Assembly: GCA_012064385.1 (NCBI GenBank)
Contig: QRDG01000025.1
Location: 1,223,358-1,287,357 of the forward strand
Direction: 5' to 3'
Origin: Puccinellia tenuiflora
Lineage: Eukaryota > Streptophyta > Magnoliopsida > Poales > Poaceae
Length of the DNA stretch: 64,000 nt
The notes under the pieces: model-generated
The model's input: the letters and a program-made list of their open reading frames with translations, nothing else
The model's database searches: none
What the model was told of the DNA's origin: nothing
Position numbers and translations under genes: made by a program
In this document: piece after piece, positions 21,655 to 33,299 of the stretch
How the letters are laid out: each line of letters begins with the position of its first letter
Position numbering within the stretch: position 1 is the first letter of the stretch

Positions 21655-23559
21655 TGATGGTGTAGATAATAGCGTTGGGTGGTGCTCCAAGCGAAGGCGG
21701 TGATGTAGCAAGTAGCAGTTTTCCCTCGTTAACGAACCGAGGTTTATCGAACCAGTAGGACTTTGAAATCAACAACGAGGTGAACGTCGAGAGACCACTG
21801 GCGCTTGATCTTCGATGGACGCGGACCTGCACACACTCAATCAAATACTTTGTCCCCAACGGCGGAAAGGTTGTCAATCTTTCCGGTCTCGCAGAAAACA
21901 AAGCGGTCAATCGTATGGTGAAGTGGATGATAATATGAAAAGTGACCATAAGTGTAATGATAATGAAAAGTAGTAAAATAAGGTTGCAATCAATGTAAAA
22001 AGAAGGACTATGGACCATGGTTTCACTAGCGGAGCCTCTCAAGCAAACAGGATATTCATATGCTGGGTAAACAAATTACAGTTGGGCAATTGACAAGATT
22101 ATATGCGGAACCACCCTAGTTATGACAAAGAGAACAAGATAATATTTATGTAGGCATCACGACAAAGAACAAAGACCGTTGAGTCCAACTGCGTCTTTGT
22201 CTAAATAGTCCACCGTGGGATCGCTTAACCAGCCTGTCACCCAACGGTATTACTCCCTCCGTCCCGATTTAGTCTACATCCTAAAAAATTTCAGACATTT
22301 TAGGCTAGCATTTATTAGTACTACTTTTGCACACCCCACCATGCATAATAATTATAGTCTCATAAGAAACAAAACACCCATTGGTTAAACCAAGGTTAAT
22401 TAATGCAATCCATGCATGGGAAAAAGCAAACCGGTGCATGCATGGTGTGTGGACTCTCTCCATCTCAATTACCGAGGTGGACCTCACCCAGAATGTAGAC
22501 TAATTGGGGACAAATTATGTAGCCAGGATGTAGATTAAATCGGGACGGAGGGAGTAAGTTGCAAGCAACAGACAATTCCATTAAGAATTGTGCATGATGT
22601 AAACAATACTAACATCAAAAGGAGACATTAACATCGCAGTTTTACCCCTAGTAGCAATAGCACACCCTCTCCCTTAGACGTTTCTGTCACTCGTGCCCAG
22701 GTACAAAAGGGGGCATGAACCTACCATCTAGCATTAATACTCCCTCTTGGAGATGCACACAATCACTTGGCCAAAGTAACTACGCACATCGGAGAGCATG
22801 CAAGAACATAAATGAACATATAAGAATCAAGCACAATCTGAACATAACTTTATAATCTATCGGATCCCAGCAAACACATCACATAGTATGACAATAGTTG
22901 ATCTTGATCATGTTAGGCTACTCACAAGATCGTAAACATGAAGCACAAAGGGAGAGAGGCTAGCATCTAGCTACTGCCATGACCCCGTAGTCCAAGGAGG
23001 ACTACTCACAAATCATCCCGGAGGGAGGCATGGCGATGAAGAGCCCTCCGGGATCGATCTCCCCTCCGGCAGGGTGTCGGGATCAGCTTCAGAATCACCC
23101 CCGAACTAGGGTTTATGGTGGCGGCGCGTCGGGGTGACTTCTCTAGAAAATAATGGCCGCCTTGACGTTTTTAGGTTTAATGTGATTTTATAGGCGTCGG
23201 AGGGGGCCGAGGGGGTGCCCGAGGAGCAGGGGCTGGCCCCACCCGCGGGTCCAGGGGGGCCACGGCAGGAGGCCGCCTCTGCCCTCTGGATGGCCCCTCA
23301 GGGTCCCCTTCGGACTGGAACTCCGTCTTGGCGTGTAAAAATTCCCCGTAAATTTCCAGCGCGATCCGAGAATATTTCCTATGGTAAGTTTCTGAAGCGA
23401 AAAGACAACAAAAACCGGAACCTGGCACTGGGCATCTTGTCAATAAGTCAGTCTGACAAAATGCATAAAAGTGGTGGAATAAGATAGTAAAAACATGTGA
23501 CAATATCACCATATTGACATGGATCAATCAGAAATTATAGATACGTTTGAGACGTATCT
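21655..23559 (-). repeat. 3' LTR of the outer LTR element (MITE inserted)
   Basis: It matches 47733-49330 throughout once the MITE at 22253-22554 and one TA are removed (about 1601 against 1598 bp). The outermost base at 23559 is T where the other LTR has A (TATCA). Confidence 0.93.
22253..22554. mobile_element. Stowaway-type MITE (302 bp) inside the outer element's 3' LTR
   Basis: Termini CTCCCTCCGTCCCGATTTAG and CTAAATCGGGACGGAGGGAG-like (TTAAATCGGGACGGAGGGAG) are inverted repeats flanked by TA (22251-22252, 22555-22556). The uninterrupted site CGGTATTAAGTTGC is present in the other LTR at 48324-48337, which proves insertion after the LTRs were formed. At 302 bp with only ~25-bp termini it is longer and less symmetric than the other MITEs here. 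Confidence 0.93.
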
Positions 23560-23618
23560 GCATCCCCAAGCTTGAGTAGGTAAGTGATAACAAAATAATT
23601 TTTGATGAGACATGTCAC

Positions 23619-26600
23619 TGATAACCCACAAGTGTAGGGGATCGCAACAGTCTTCACGGGTAGTATAACCCTAATTTATTGATTCGACACAAGGGGAGCC
23701 AAAGAATATTTATGAGCCTTAGCAGTCGAGTTGTCAATTTAACCACACCTGAAAAGGATCTCACTTGCAGCAATTTATTAGTAGTAACAGTAATTTGATA
23801 GCAGTAGTAAAATTGTAACAGCAGCGATAAAATAAAGGTAGCAATGGTGACAGCAATAGTAACGATTGTAAACAGCAGGATTAAAAACACCGTAGGCACA
23901 TGGACGGATGAACGGGTGTTGCATGAATAAGATAGCTCATTGATGCATGTAAAATGCATACATGAACTTTGCATTGTATTACTTATATTTCAATCATATT
24001 TGCATCATATAAGGGTTATATCATTGTTTTATATTGATTTTGGGAATATTTCACAGTTTTCCTATTTTTCTGGAATTAACCCTGCACTGGCAGAAAACCC
24101 TATTTTCTATATTTTGATGTTTCAGGGACCCAAACGACGTCCAAATGACCTGGAAATTTACGAGCATCGTTTTTTGGAAGGAACAAAGCGTAGGAGTGAA
24201 GGAAGTGAAAATGTGGAAGCCCGAAGGCCAAAAGAGGTGGGCCCACGCGGCTCCGATGCCCTCAACTTGGCCCTCGTGGCTCCGATGCCGTCGATCTTCG
24301 TCTCCGTGGCTTCGTCTTGACCTAAAAACGCCTATAAAAATAGTCTCCCGGCGCCTTTCGGAAGGGAGCGCCGCCGAAACACAGAAACCACGAAACAGAG
24401 ACCTGGAGCTGCAGATTGGAGGGGGAAAACTCCGGCAGGGCGCTGCCGGCGTGGTCTCCATCTTCTCCAACGACTTCTCCACCGTCTCCATGATGAAGAG
24501 GGAGTAGTCCACCCCTGGACTATGGGTTTGTGGAAGTAACTTATGTATCTCTCCTCTCTTTGAGCTTCACTAATTAGTACCGTATGAGCTGCTGAACATG
24601 ATTACGGTCATCTATGTAATACCATTGTGGTGGATCTTTTTATGAGTTAATATATGTTTGAGATTGCAATTGTTTTGTTTCAGTTATGAAAGTAGATGCA
24701 TATTATGTACCCCATTCTTGTTTACTTGTTTTGATCAAGCTTGTCTATGAGAGCATGTGAGGGGGAACGTATGCAATAGATGGAGTAACGGGGGGTGGCT
24801 AGTGCGGTGAAAGTGAGAGAAGTTCCGCGATCCACTTGGGTATTTTACCTTACTTTGTTGCCTCACTAGGGATAAAGAAAAATACCATGCTACCGGAGGT
24901 GTGGATGTGACCATTGCCACTTCTCCATGACTAGATCTAGCATGTTCTTATTTTAACTTCATGTCATAAGAATTAAAGCTATACTCTGATTTATCTTAAT
25001 TACCGAGGTGCTAAGATTTAGTTCACATCTTGGTGGAGTATAAGAGAAATTAATAAACAAAAGATCTCTATGTTAGGACGTGATGCCCATATAATTAGTA
25101 ACTTGTCATGAAACCTTTTTGTTGCAATCTCATATGTTAATTCTAGTGTTCCATTGTCTACCACTTTATTAAAGAGAGAGTGCATTTGCGAAACCATGAA
25201 ACCCGGTCCATTTTTAATCATAAGAAACACCTTTCCAACAACTTTTAAGCATTTTCCATTTTCTGCCATTTAAAAATCCGAAAATACAAAAACACTTTTA
25301 TATCTTGCATTCACAATTCAAAACCCAAAAATATCATCCATCATTGTTTCCACCATCCTTGCACATTTATTTACTAGCATTGCATATTTATTTATTGTTT
25401 TGCATTAGTTATATTTTCATATCATTCTCACACCTTGTGCTTGACAACCACTTGGTGAGGTTGAGGGCACAAAACAATTTACTTTGTTTTGTAGGTTTTC
25501 AAGAGAAGGATAAGAAGATAAATCTTTCACTACTGATTCCCCGAGAGTTCGATATTAAACCCTCGAGTCACCCCTCGTGGGGAAACCGTCTTTCCTATAC
25601 TATACTCTGCACTTGGAGTCTCAACCTAACCATATTCTTTTGACGCAGGTAACTACGCCATCAAGTTTGCTGGCGCTGTTGCTAAGTTAAAGGCCATCAC
25701 TCATGAAATAAACATAACTAGGCACGAAGCAAATAAATATAGTATCCAAGTATCAAACAATCATAGACATGTATTTCATATATAGTTGTAACCACTCGCA
25801 ATGAGAATTCGCACAACATCTATTGTCCTGCCATCCGGTTTCAGCCGGGCCAAATAAGGAACTAATGGCAATTAAGGTGTTCCTTTTAATAGAACACCGG
25901 AGCAAAGCATTAACACACAGTGAATACATGTAACCCTCGAGTTACCAACCATTCCTATTGATGTCCCCGTTACTGTCACTCGGGGTCTCCGGTTCCGGTT
26001 GACAACAAGTGAATACAACTAGTAGATATGACCCAAACATCGTCAATTATATTCATGAAAACATAATATGATCAGATCTGAAAACATGGCACCCGGGCCC
26101 AAGGTAGCAAGCATTAAGCATAACTAGTTGTACCAACGACGATTAACACAAATAGAGGATACTAGGCATCATGTCCTAACAATCTGGCATTGAATTACAT
26201 GAGCAATCTTATTCAATCCCTTCCATCCCCTTGCCTACAGCAAGGAACTACTCACACATAGTGGGGGAAAACATGGATGGTTGATGGAGAGGCGTTGGCG
26301 GTGACGATGGTGGCGATCTCCACTCCGGCAGGGTGCCGGAACAGCGATCCAGGACCCCGAATTGAGGTTTCGCGATGGCGGCGGAGCTCCGTAATGTTTC
26401 TGGGTAAAGTGATCGGGGTCTCGATGTTTTTAGGTCAAAGGCCAATTATACGCGAAGGGGGGTCGAGAGGAGAGGTCCCAGGGGCAGGGGCGGCCTCCTG
26501 CCGTGGCCAGGCCCCCACCCGCGGGTGGGACTCGCCCCTGCTCCTGGGGTGGCCCCCCTTCGGGTGCTTCCGGCTCCGTGGCTTATTTCTTCTGAAAATC

Positions 26601-26780
26601 CTTTTTCTGATTTTTCTAGAATTTTCTGTGAACTTTTGAACCCTGCACAAGAGAAAGACACCAAATGCAATTCTGCTGAAAACAGCGTCAGTTTGGGTTA
26701 GTTCCAAACAATTCAAATGAAAATCCGAGGTAAAACAATAGCAAAGTGTTTGGAAAAGTAGATACGTTTACAACGTATCA
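23619..26780 (-). repeat. 3' LTR of the inner Athila-like element, interrupted by a solo LTR
   Basis: It reads TGATAACCCACAAGTG...CAACGTATCA and matches 33300-34692 outside the insertion (about 1398 against 1393 bp). Confidence 0.94.
23941..25699 (+). mobile_element. Solo LTR (1759 bp) inserted in the inner element's 3' LTR
   Basis: It begins TGATGCATGTAAAATGCATA and ends AAGGCCATCA, with the 5-bp duplication CTCAT at 23936-23940 and 25700-25704. The empty site (GATAGCTCATCAAATAAAC) is present at 33612-33630. It carries a GC-rich leader-like block at about 24225-24480 like other Athila-type LTRs, and no genes. A primer-site-like sequence TGGCGCTGTTGCTAAG (25671-25686) lies inside the insertion, 36 bp before its end and 7 nt after an earlier GCCATCA (25657-25663). 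Confidence 0.9.
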
Positions 26781-26781
26781 A

Positions 26782-26794
26782 CTCCCCCAAGCTT
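26782..26794 (-). other. Polypurine tract of the inner Athila-like element
   Basis: CTCCCCCAAGCTT, reverse complement AAGCTTGGGGGAG, directly abuts the LTR end at 26780 apart from one base. It is identical to the tract of the plus-strand element. Confidence 0.88.
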
Positions 26795-28664
26795 AGCCTA
26801 TTGCTTGTCCTCAAGCAATTCAGTTGACAAACTGGAAGCGATAACAGAACTTTGACAAACACATTTGCTTTAATTAAAGCATAGAAGCTTAAACCATGAT
26901 CAACATTTTAATAGGCACATGAAAAGAATCGCAATCAACAATAGAACTTAAGCAACAATAAAGACTAATGCAAAGCACACAAAAAGCTAACAAGTAATAA
27001 CTTAAACATGTAACCAATAGCTCCGATGCGATGCTCATAACAAGGTATGGTGTAATGATCTCTCGCTTGCCCCTTTGTGGAGCAAAACATAAATGCTGGG
27101 CACTTCCTGAGATATTAAACAGAGACTAGGAGTAAAGTTTTCAGAAATGATTTAGTATCTCAAACATGCTCCAACCATTGAGACTTTGGGACAAAGCACA
27201 TTATACTCAGAATGACAGTAAAGCTCTATGAGATGGTGCTAAAAGAAGGATGACGACTCAACATAAATATAAAAGAAAGGCCCTTCGCAGAGGGAAGCAG
27301 GGATTAATCATGTGCTAGAGCTTTTCAATGTTTTAAATAAGAGAGAAATGACGGTTTTGAGTGGTGAATGTCTTTGTCAACGAATGGCAGCAATAGATTT
27401 GGCATATCCCGTGTCAAGCAAGTTATAGACTTATGATAGCGGTTTTCTTTAGGATTTTTGTATTGATTTGACACTCCTCCCCACCTTGTCTTTCACAAAC
27501 CATGGCTAGCCGTATCCACGGGTGCCTGCCAACTTTCCACTGGTCATGGAGGAGTGTCTTTTTTTATTTCATATTTAAGCTTATGCTGTTTTGCACCAGC
27601 CCTCTCATGATTTGAATGAGAGTACGAGTATTTGCTTGACACAGGGTATACCAAAATCTTTAGCACCTACTCATGAGCTAGCAACGATATCACAAAAAGG
27701 AATATTTTGAATCTTTCAGAGGTAGCACATGATAAATTTACTTGGAATGGCGGTGAAATACCATATATAGGAAGATATAGTGGACTCAAATGGAATACTT
27801 TGGCTTAAAGGATTTGGATGCACGGATGGACCATTACACCCAGTGCAGGTGAAGGCTAGCAAAAGATGGGAAAGCGACCAAATCTGAGCTTTGCCGTCAT
27901 AATCATGCTTTGCGACAAAATACTTCAATGAATAAAGCATAAGAAAGACGCTTCAATTCTAAGCACAATAAACCATCGAGGCATAACAGACTGTATTTTT
28001 AGTCTTTAACATGTGTAAGCATGTGCCAAGTCAATCTGAGTAAATCTTTTGGAAGAGGATCTCACTTCACCATGCCGTGTTAAAAACAACGCAAAACTGT
28101 TAAAAACAACGCAAAACAAGTTCAGGTTTTCATGATAAATTATATACTATTAACCAGTTGCAGCTAAGCATGAGAATTCATTAATGCTGAGAAATATCAT
28201 TTATGCGATCTACTATCATGGCAAACTAAAACATGAGCACGAGGATAAACATCTGTACAAAAATAAAAACAAATAGAGTTCATACCAAATCCCCTCATCA
28301 CATCAGTGTTGCCAAATATCATCATTATTGCATAGACACTTGCACACTCGAGAAATATGGAAATAGTAAAAGCGTGTAAGTGTCAATCACGAACAAGGGT
28401 CGAACTCTAAAAGAAAAAGAAAAATAAAGAAGAAGAGAAAATATTTTTGGTTTTTTGAATATGAGAAAGAAAAGGCAAACAAAGAGAAAATCTTTTTGGG
28501 TTTTCGAGTAGTGAACGGAAAGAACAACAAAAGCAACTAAACAAACCGAAAAGAACAAAAAGAAATCAACAAGCAAACTAATGAATATACAAAGGAATGA
28601 CGATGACACCGACATATAATAATTTAGAGCGTAAAAATAAAGAGATGTCGGTGAGAGATACGTA
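26795..28664 (-). other. Non-coding 3' internal region of the inner Athila-like element
   Basis: No open frame of interest and no polymerase motifs. At 28400-28560 the sequence is A/G-rich low complexity. It corresponds in place and length to 17062-18728 of the plus-strand element. Confidence 0.7.
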
Positions 28665-28676
28665 CTCCCCAAGCTT
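28665..28676 (-). other. Internal polypurine-tract copy just after the ORF-1 pseudogene
   Basis: CTCCCCAAGCTT, reverse complement AAGCTTGGGGAG, lies about 22 bp beyond the ORF-1 stop at 28699. It is followed by TACGTATCTCTC on the minus strand, comparable to TATTTCTCTCCC after the copy at 17049-17061. Confidence 0.55.
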
Positions 28677-28698
28677 AGGCTTTTGGCCTAAGTGGGAC

Positions 28699-29782
28699 TC
28701 ATCTACCATAGTGGTGGCATGCCCAGTTGGCACCCGGCTGTGGCTGCCACTGCAAGTCCTGCGGCTCCTCCTCTGGCACCTCCGGGGTGAGTGATGCGAG
28801 ATACTCATCCAGCACCTCCTCAGGGAAAGAGTATCCATCCCTAGCAATAGGGTCAAACAAAATAGGAGCGGGTAATCTCACAAAGCGAGGGTTAGCCAAA
28901 TCAAAACCAAATAGTAGCCTATACTGCAAGTTTTCCAAAGTGGAATCAGAAGTAATAAAGTGATGTGATTTCATTACAGCAAAATTAAGCCTAATGACAT
29001 CCAACTCCAAATCATCTTCTCTAGGAGGAAGCATGGTAGTAGCAAGCATGATTGAGGCAATAATACCTCCATAAACAGACCCTCTAACTTTGTTACTGCT
29101 AAGACGACGAGTAATAAGAGCACCAATGTTATATGTTTCATCACAATTAATTGCAGCAGCTAGAATAGCAAGATCAGGGCTGGCCATGTTACTCGTGTTG
29201 TCCCGTGGAAGGACACAACGAGCTAAGACATAGCCCAAATACCTCACAGCAGGAAACTGGATGCTCGCAAATTTTGCACGCGTGGAGTCCCTCCAATCCT
29301 CATGGCAGATGCCGGCGTAGAGCTCCTTGAGGTACTGGGGCTGCGTGTTCATCTTTCTTGTTAGCCCCGTGTTCCTCAAACCAAGAGCATTGCAAAACTC
29401 AGACAAAAGCATACTACAAGGTCCCTCATATAACATGAACTCCACACTTGGGTGATATGGATCATCAACGAAATTAAAGCTTTGCACAAAGATATTAGTG
29501 AGCTTGAGATATTGGGGCCTCTCCACTGACACAATATGATTCAGGCATGCTAGTGACAAGATCAGTGAAATCATTGCGTATACATGCAGCTTGTAGAAAT
29601 TCATAACAAGGGTATACTGATGCACGCACAACTGAATCTCGTGGAAGCACGAGAGGACCAAGTTGCTCCAAATCTTCATTGTATGAAGGCCTCATTGGCA
29701 CGCTTGAACTTGAACCTCGTGTTTCTCGACGAGAAGAAGGCTCCTTCTTCTTAAAAATCCCACCTAAATTGAACTTAGGCAT
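28699..29782 (-). pseudogene. ATHILA ORF-1-like gene of the inner element, one frameshift
   Basis: The start MPKFNLGGIFKKKEPSSRRE at 29782 leads into a basic/Ser-rich N-terminus. Near 29528-29545 the frame shifts by one base, after which VERPQYLKLTNIFVQSFNF continues to the stop at 28699. Shared with the plus-strand gene are IQFPAVRYLGYVLAR, LPRDNTS, YNIGALITRRL and YGGIIASIM. The family is the ATHILA ORF-1 group, role unknown. Without the frameshift it would be about 360 residues, the same size as its plus-strand relative. Confidence 0.75.
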
Positions 29783-29794
29783 ATTCTTCTTTTT

Positions 29795-29968
29795 CTGAAA
29801 TTTTAAACAAACCTCATAAAACTTGAAAACAAAATGTAGGGAGTGCATTAAACTATTCTAGTAACTCAATAACAACTAATACATGCATCAAAACCATCTA
29901 ACAAATTGTAAATCAAGCATGCAAGTTCATATCAAGTGTCATATAGAATAGAAAAATACTCAACTTAC
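29795..29968 (-). other. Putative 5'-UTR intron of the inner element's ORF-1 gene
   Basis: On the minus strand a donor GTAAGTTG (from 29968) and an acceptor AAATTTCAG (ending 29795) bracket a T-rich segment. The acceptor is 12-13 nt before the start codon at 29782. The position matches the putative intron 15705-15926. Confidence 0.45.
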
Positions 29969-30129
29969 ACAAAACCATTCAAGATCTAATTGGAGGAGTG
30001 GAGGATTTGCTCAAAATTTCAGCAAGAATAATGGGCTGAGCAAAGAGATCGAAAATTCCAGCACCAAAAGGGCAAGAACTCGGATTTGAGCAATGGAGGA
30101 GTGTTTTTCGAATGAGGGAGAGTGAGTGG

Positions 30130-30250
30130 GAGGAGGCTCACCTGGTGGGTCCCTCCATAGGGCAGGAGCGGCCCCTGGCCGCGGCCAGGACCTCACCCGT
30201 GGGTGGGACCCACCTCTGCCCTTGGGGGGTCCTGCAGGTGAGATCCTGGC
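30130..30250 (-). promoter_or_regulatory. Internal LTR-like GC-rich foldback upstream of the inner element's ORF-1
   Basis: The arms GGTGGGTCCC and GGGACCCACC are inverted repeats around a CTGGCCGCGGCCAG palindrome. The block is clearly related to this element's own LTR at 26455-26560 (GGGCAGGGGCGGCC, CACCCGCGGGTGGGA and CCTGGGG match with scattered changes). It lies about 350 bp before the ORF-1 start, as in the plus-strand element. Confidence 0.55.
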
Positions 30251-30551
30251 ACTTTCCTGGCCCTTTTAAAACGATAAAAATCACGTATTTTTTCTGGAAT
30301 TTTTCGACAACTTTTACCGAGGGATTTATACGAGATTAAAATAAGATAATAAAATGAGATAATGGTATTTAAAAAGGAATAGACTAAACAAGGAATAAAG
30401 ATTTCAGAAAAGTAAAAGATGGATAACAGGGGAAAGACTAATGGTTGTTGAAGTCCTTATGTTTTTTAAAATTGATTTGTTAGCAAGGTTGATCAAGTCT
30501 TGCTACCACACCAAAAAAATTTACATAAAGAATTCAATTTCCAAGAGACAA

Positions 30552-33208
30552 TTATGTTACCTCATATTGTATAGGAATTGTCCCAATCATAAGAGTATCA
30601 TATTTTCTATGATGTGCAAGAATAGGACAATCAATAGCTCCAACCTTGATAGCTTCAATATTTTCAATGAGATTCAAACCAATCTTAGTATTAATCTTCT
30701 TTGGGAAATATACCGTGTGCTCCTCATCATCAACATGAAAAGTAACTTTTCCTTTATTGCAATCAATGACAGCCCCTGCAGTATTAAGAAGTATTAAGAA
30801 AAGGTCTTCCAAGAATAATAGACATATTCTCATCTTCAGGCAACTCGAATACCACAAAATCAGTCAAGATTAAACAATTAGCAACTTTAACAGGGACGTC
30901 CTCACAGATACCAATAGGCACAATAGTAGATTTATCAGCCATTTGTAAAGAAATATCAGTAGGAATAAGCTTGCCTAAACAAAGGCTCTTATAAAGAGAG
31001 AAAGGCATAACACTAACTCCTGCACCAAGATCACATAAAGAAGTTCTAACATAATTATTTTCAATGGAGCAAGGAATAGTAGGTATACTTGGATCACCAA
31101 GCTTTTTAGGAATCCTACCACTGAAAGAGTAATTAGCAAGCATAGTAGAAATCTCCTCATTAGGAATTTTTCTCTTATTAGAGACAATGTCTTTCATATA
31201 TTTTGAATAAGGAGGCAATTTAATAGCATCTGTCAAAGGAATTGGCAAAAAGAGAGGCCTCATCCATTCACAGAATTTATTATAATGTTCCTCTTCTTTA
31301 GTTTTCTGAGATTTCGAAGGAAAAGGCATAGGCTTTTGCACCGATGGCTCTCTTTCCCTACCATGTTTTTTAGCAACAGGAGGTGCAGTCTCTTCCTCCT
31401 TTTCTTCAGGTTTATTAGTGTCATTATCATGCTCATTCCCACTTTCAGTTTCAGCATCAGAAATAGAGACATCATTAGGATTATTAACCACTGTTTCTCT
31501 ATCAATTTCCATATTACTAGTTCCTCCTAATTCTCTATGTTTCTTCTTTTTCTTTTTCTTTTTAGGAGAGCTAGCAATATTATTTTCAGCCAACTGAGAC
31601 TCTTGTTCAATTCTTTTAGGATGTCCCTCAGGATAAAGAGGATCCTGAGTAGTGATACCACCTCTAGTTAAAACACCAAAAGCTTGTTTATTACTTTGCA
31701 AAGGAACATCAGCTAGCAAGTCTTTTTGCACTTTAGTAATTTGTTCAAGTTGAGTTTGAACCATGTGAAAATTCTTAACAAGACCTCTAACATCATTAGC
31801 AGTTTCCTCCAAGACAGAATGCAAAATTTTAATAATCAGAGTATTATCATTTAACTGTTCTTGAATTTGCATATTGAAATGAGTTTGTTTAACAATAAAG
31901 TTATCAAATTCATCCAAACACTGACTAGGAGGCTTACTATAAGGAATATCATTGACAGTAAAATTGTGAAGAGAGTGTACCTCTACCATAGGTGGGTGAG
32001 TGGTAGGCTCACATAAAGTTTTAATTGGAGGTAAATTCTTCACATCTTCAGCTCTTATACCTTTTTCCTTAATAGATTTCTTGGCTTCTTGCATATCTTC
32101 TGGATTTAAAAAGAGTACTCCTCTTTTCTTCGAAGTTGGTAATGGAGGAGGTTCATGCATGCTCCATTCATCATGATTCTGGGCTATCTTAGCCATTAAT
32201 TCCTCAGCTTCAGCTACAGTCCTTTTCCTGAAAACACAGCCAGCACAGCTATCTAGGTATGTCCTAGATTCAATAGTTAGCCCATTATAAAAATATCAAG
32301 TAGCTCATTCTTCTGTATATCATGCCCTGGCCGAGCCCTGAGTAATGAGCCGAATCTTCCCCAAGCTTTAGAGAGATGCTCATTCTCCAATTCCCTGAAA
32401 TTAAAAATTCTCTGCAAAGCCTCATGCTGCATGTGAGCGGGAAAATATTTTGCAAAGAAAACATCAAGCAATTCATGACTTTTAATGGAACCATAAGGTA
32501 AAGCATTATACCACACTTTAGCATCACCTTTTAATGAAAAAGGAAACAACTTGACTAAATAGTAACGCTATATCTTCTTGTCGTCAGAAAATAAAAAACT
32601 AAGCGAGGCTAATTTATTCATGTGTTCTATAGCATCATCATTCTTAGTTCCGCAAAAAGGATCAGATTCAACATTAGATATAAGTGAAAGATCAACATAG
32701 AAATCAAAATCATCATCCTCAATGCATATAGGAGAAGTAGCAAACTCAGGATCAGGTGTGAAATAATTTTTAATAGCATGTTTTTTAAGCAATTCCCTCA
32801 AGGCATCAGGATCTTTAGCAGCTCCGCTATGCATATATTGTCTAATAAACTCATCATTAAGATCAATATAAGAATCATCAGAATGACTATTCTCATAATT
32901 ATGCAATTCAGGAGAACTAGCAGGTGTAATAGGACTTCCATCAGGCATTGAAATTCCCTTAGACGTAGTCAATAGAGAATCTAGAAAAGGGCATAAAGAA
33001 CCAGAATCATCAAGCGTAGTAGAAGCATCATCAAATTCATCAGAAGTAGTAGCAATACCAGAAAGTGATGCCTCAATAATAGGACGAGTGGTGTGACAAG
33101 TTGATTTAAAACAGTAGGTGAATCAAGAGTAGACTTGGTACAGAGATCCATACCTCGCCTTGTCTTAGAAGGCATAATAGTGGTCTTGCGGTCTTGAGCT
33201 TTCTTCAT
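30552..33208 (-). pseudogene. gag-protease polyprotein of the inner element, heavily interrupted
   Basis: The chain begins MKKAQDRKTTIMPSKTRRG at 33208. The gag core RYYLVKLFPFSLKGDAKVWY lies around 32510-32565. The aspartic-protease part has DLGAGVSVMP (DLGA at 31021-31032) and IILGRPFLN, ending YEVT at 30552. Damage: a frameshift near 33095, an in-frame stop at about 32568, a one-base loss near 32285 (DIFYNG motif) and a ten-base duplication GTATTAAGAA at 30780-30800. As in the plus-strand element no reverse transcriptase follows. Confidence 0.85.
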
Positions 33209-33270
33209 AGTGGAGAATAAATTGCAGCAGATGGGATCACTCCTTGGTGAACTTATAAATAAAGCTATGC

Positions 33271-33288
33271 TCCCCGGTAACGGCGCCA
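33271..33288 (-). other. Primer binding site of the inner element, tRNA-Asp type
   Basis: Reverse complement TGGCGCCGTTACCGGGGA differs from the tRNA-Asp complement at one base and starts 11 nt from the LTR. Confidence 0.87.
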
Positions 33289-33299
33289 GAAAATAGTCT

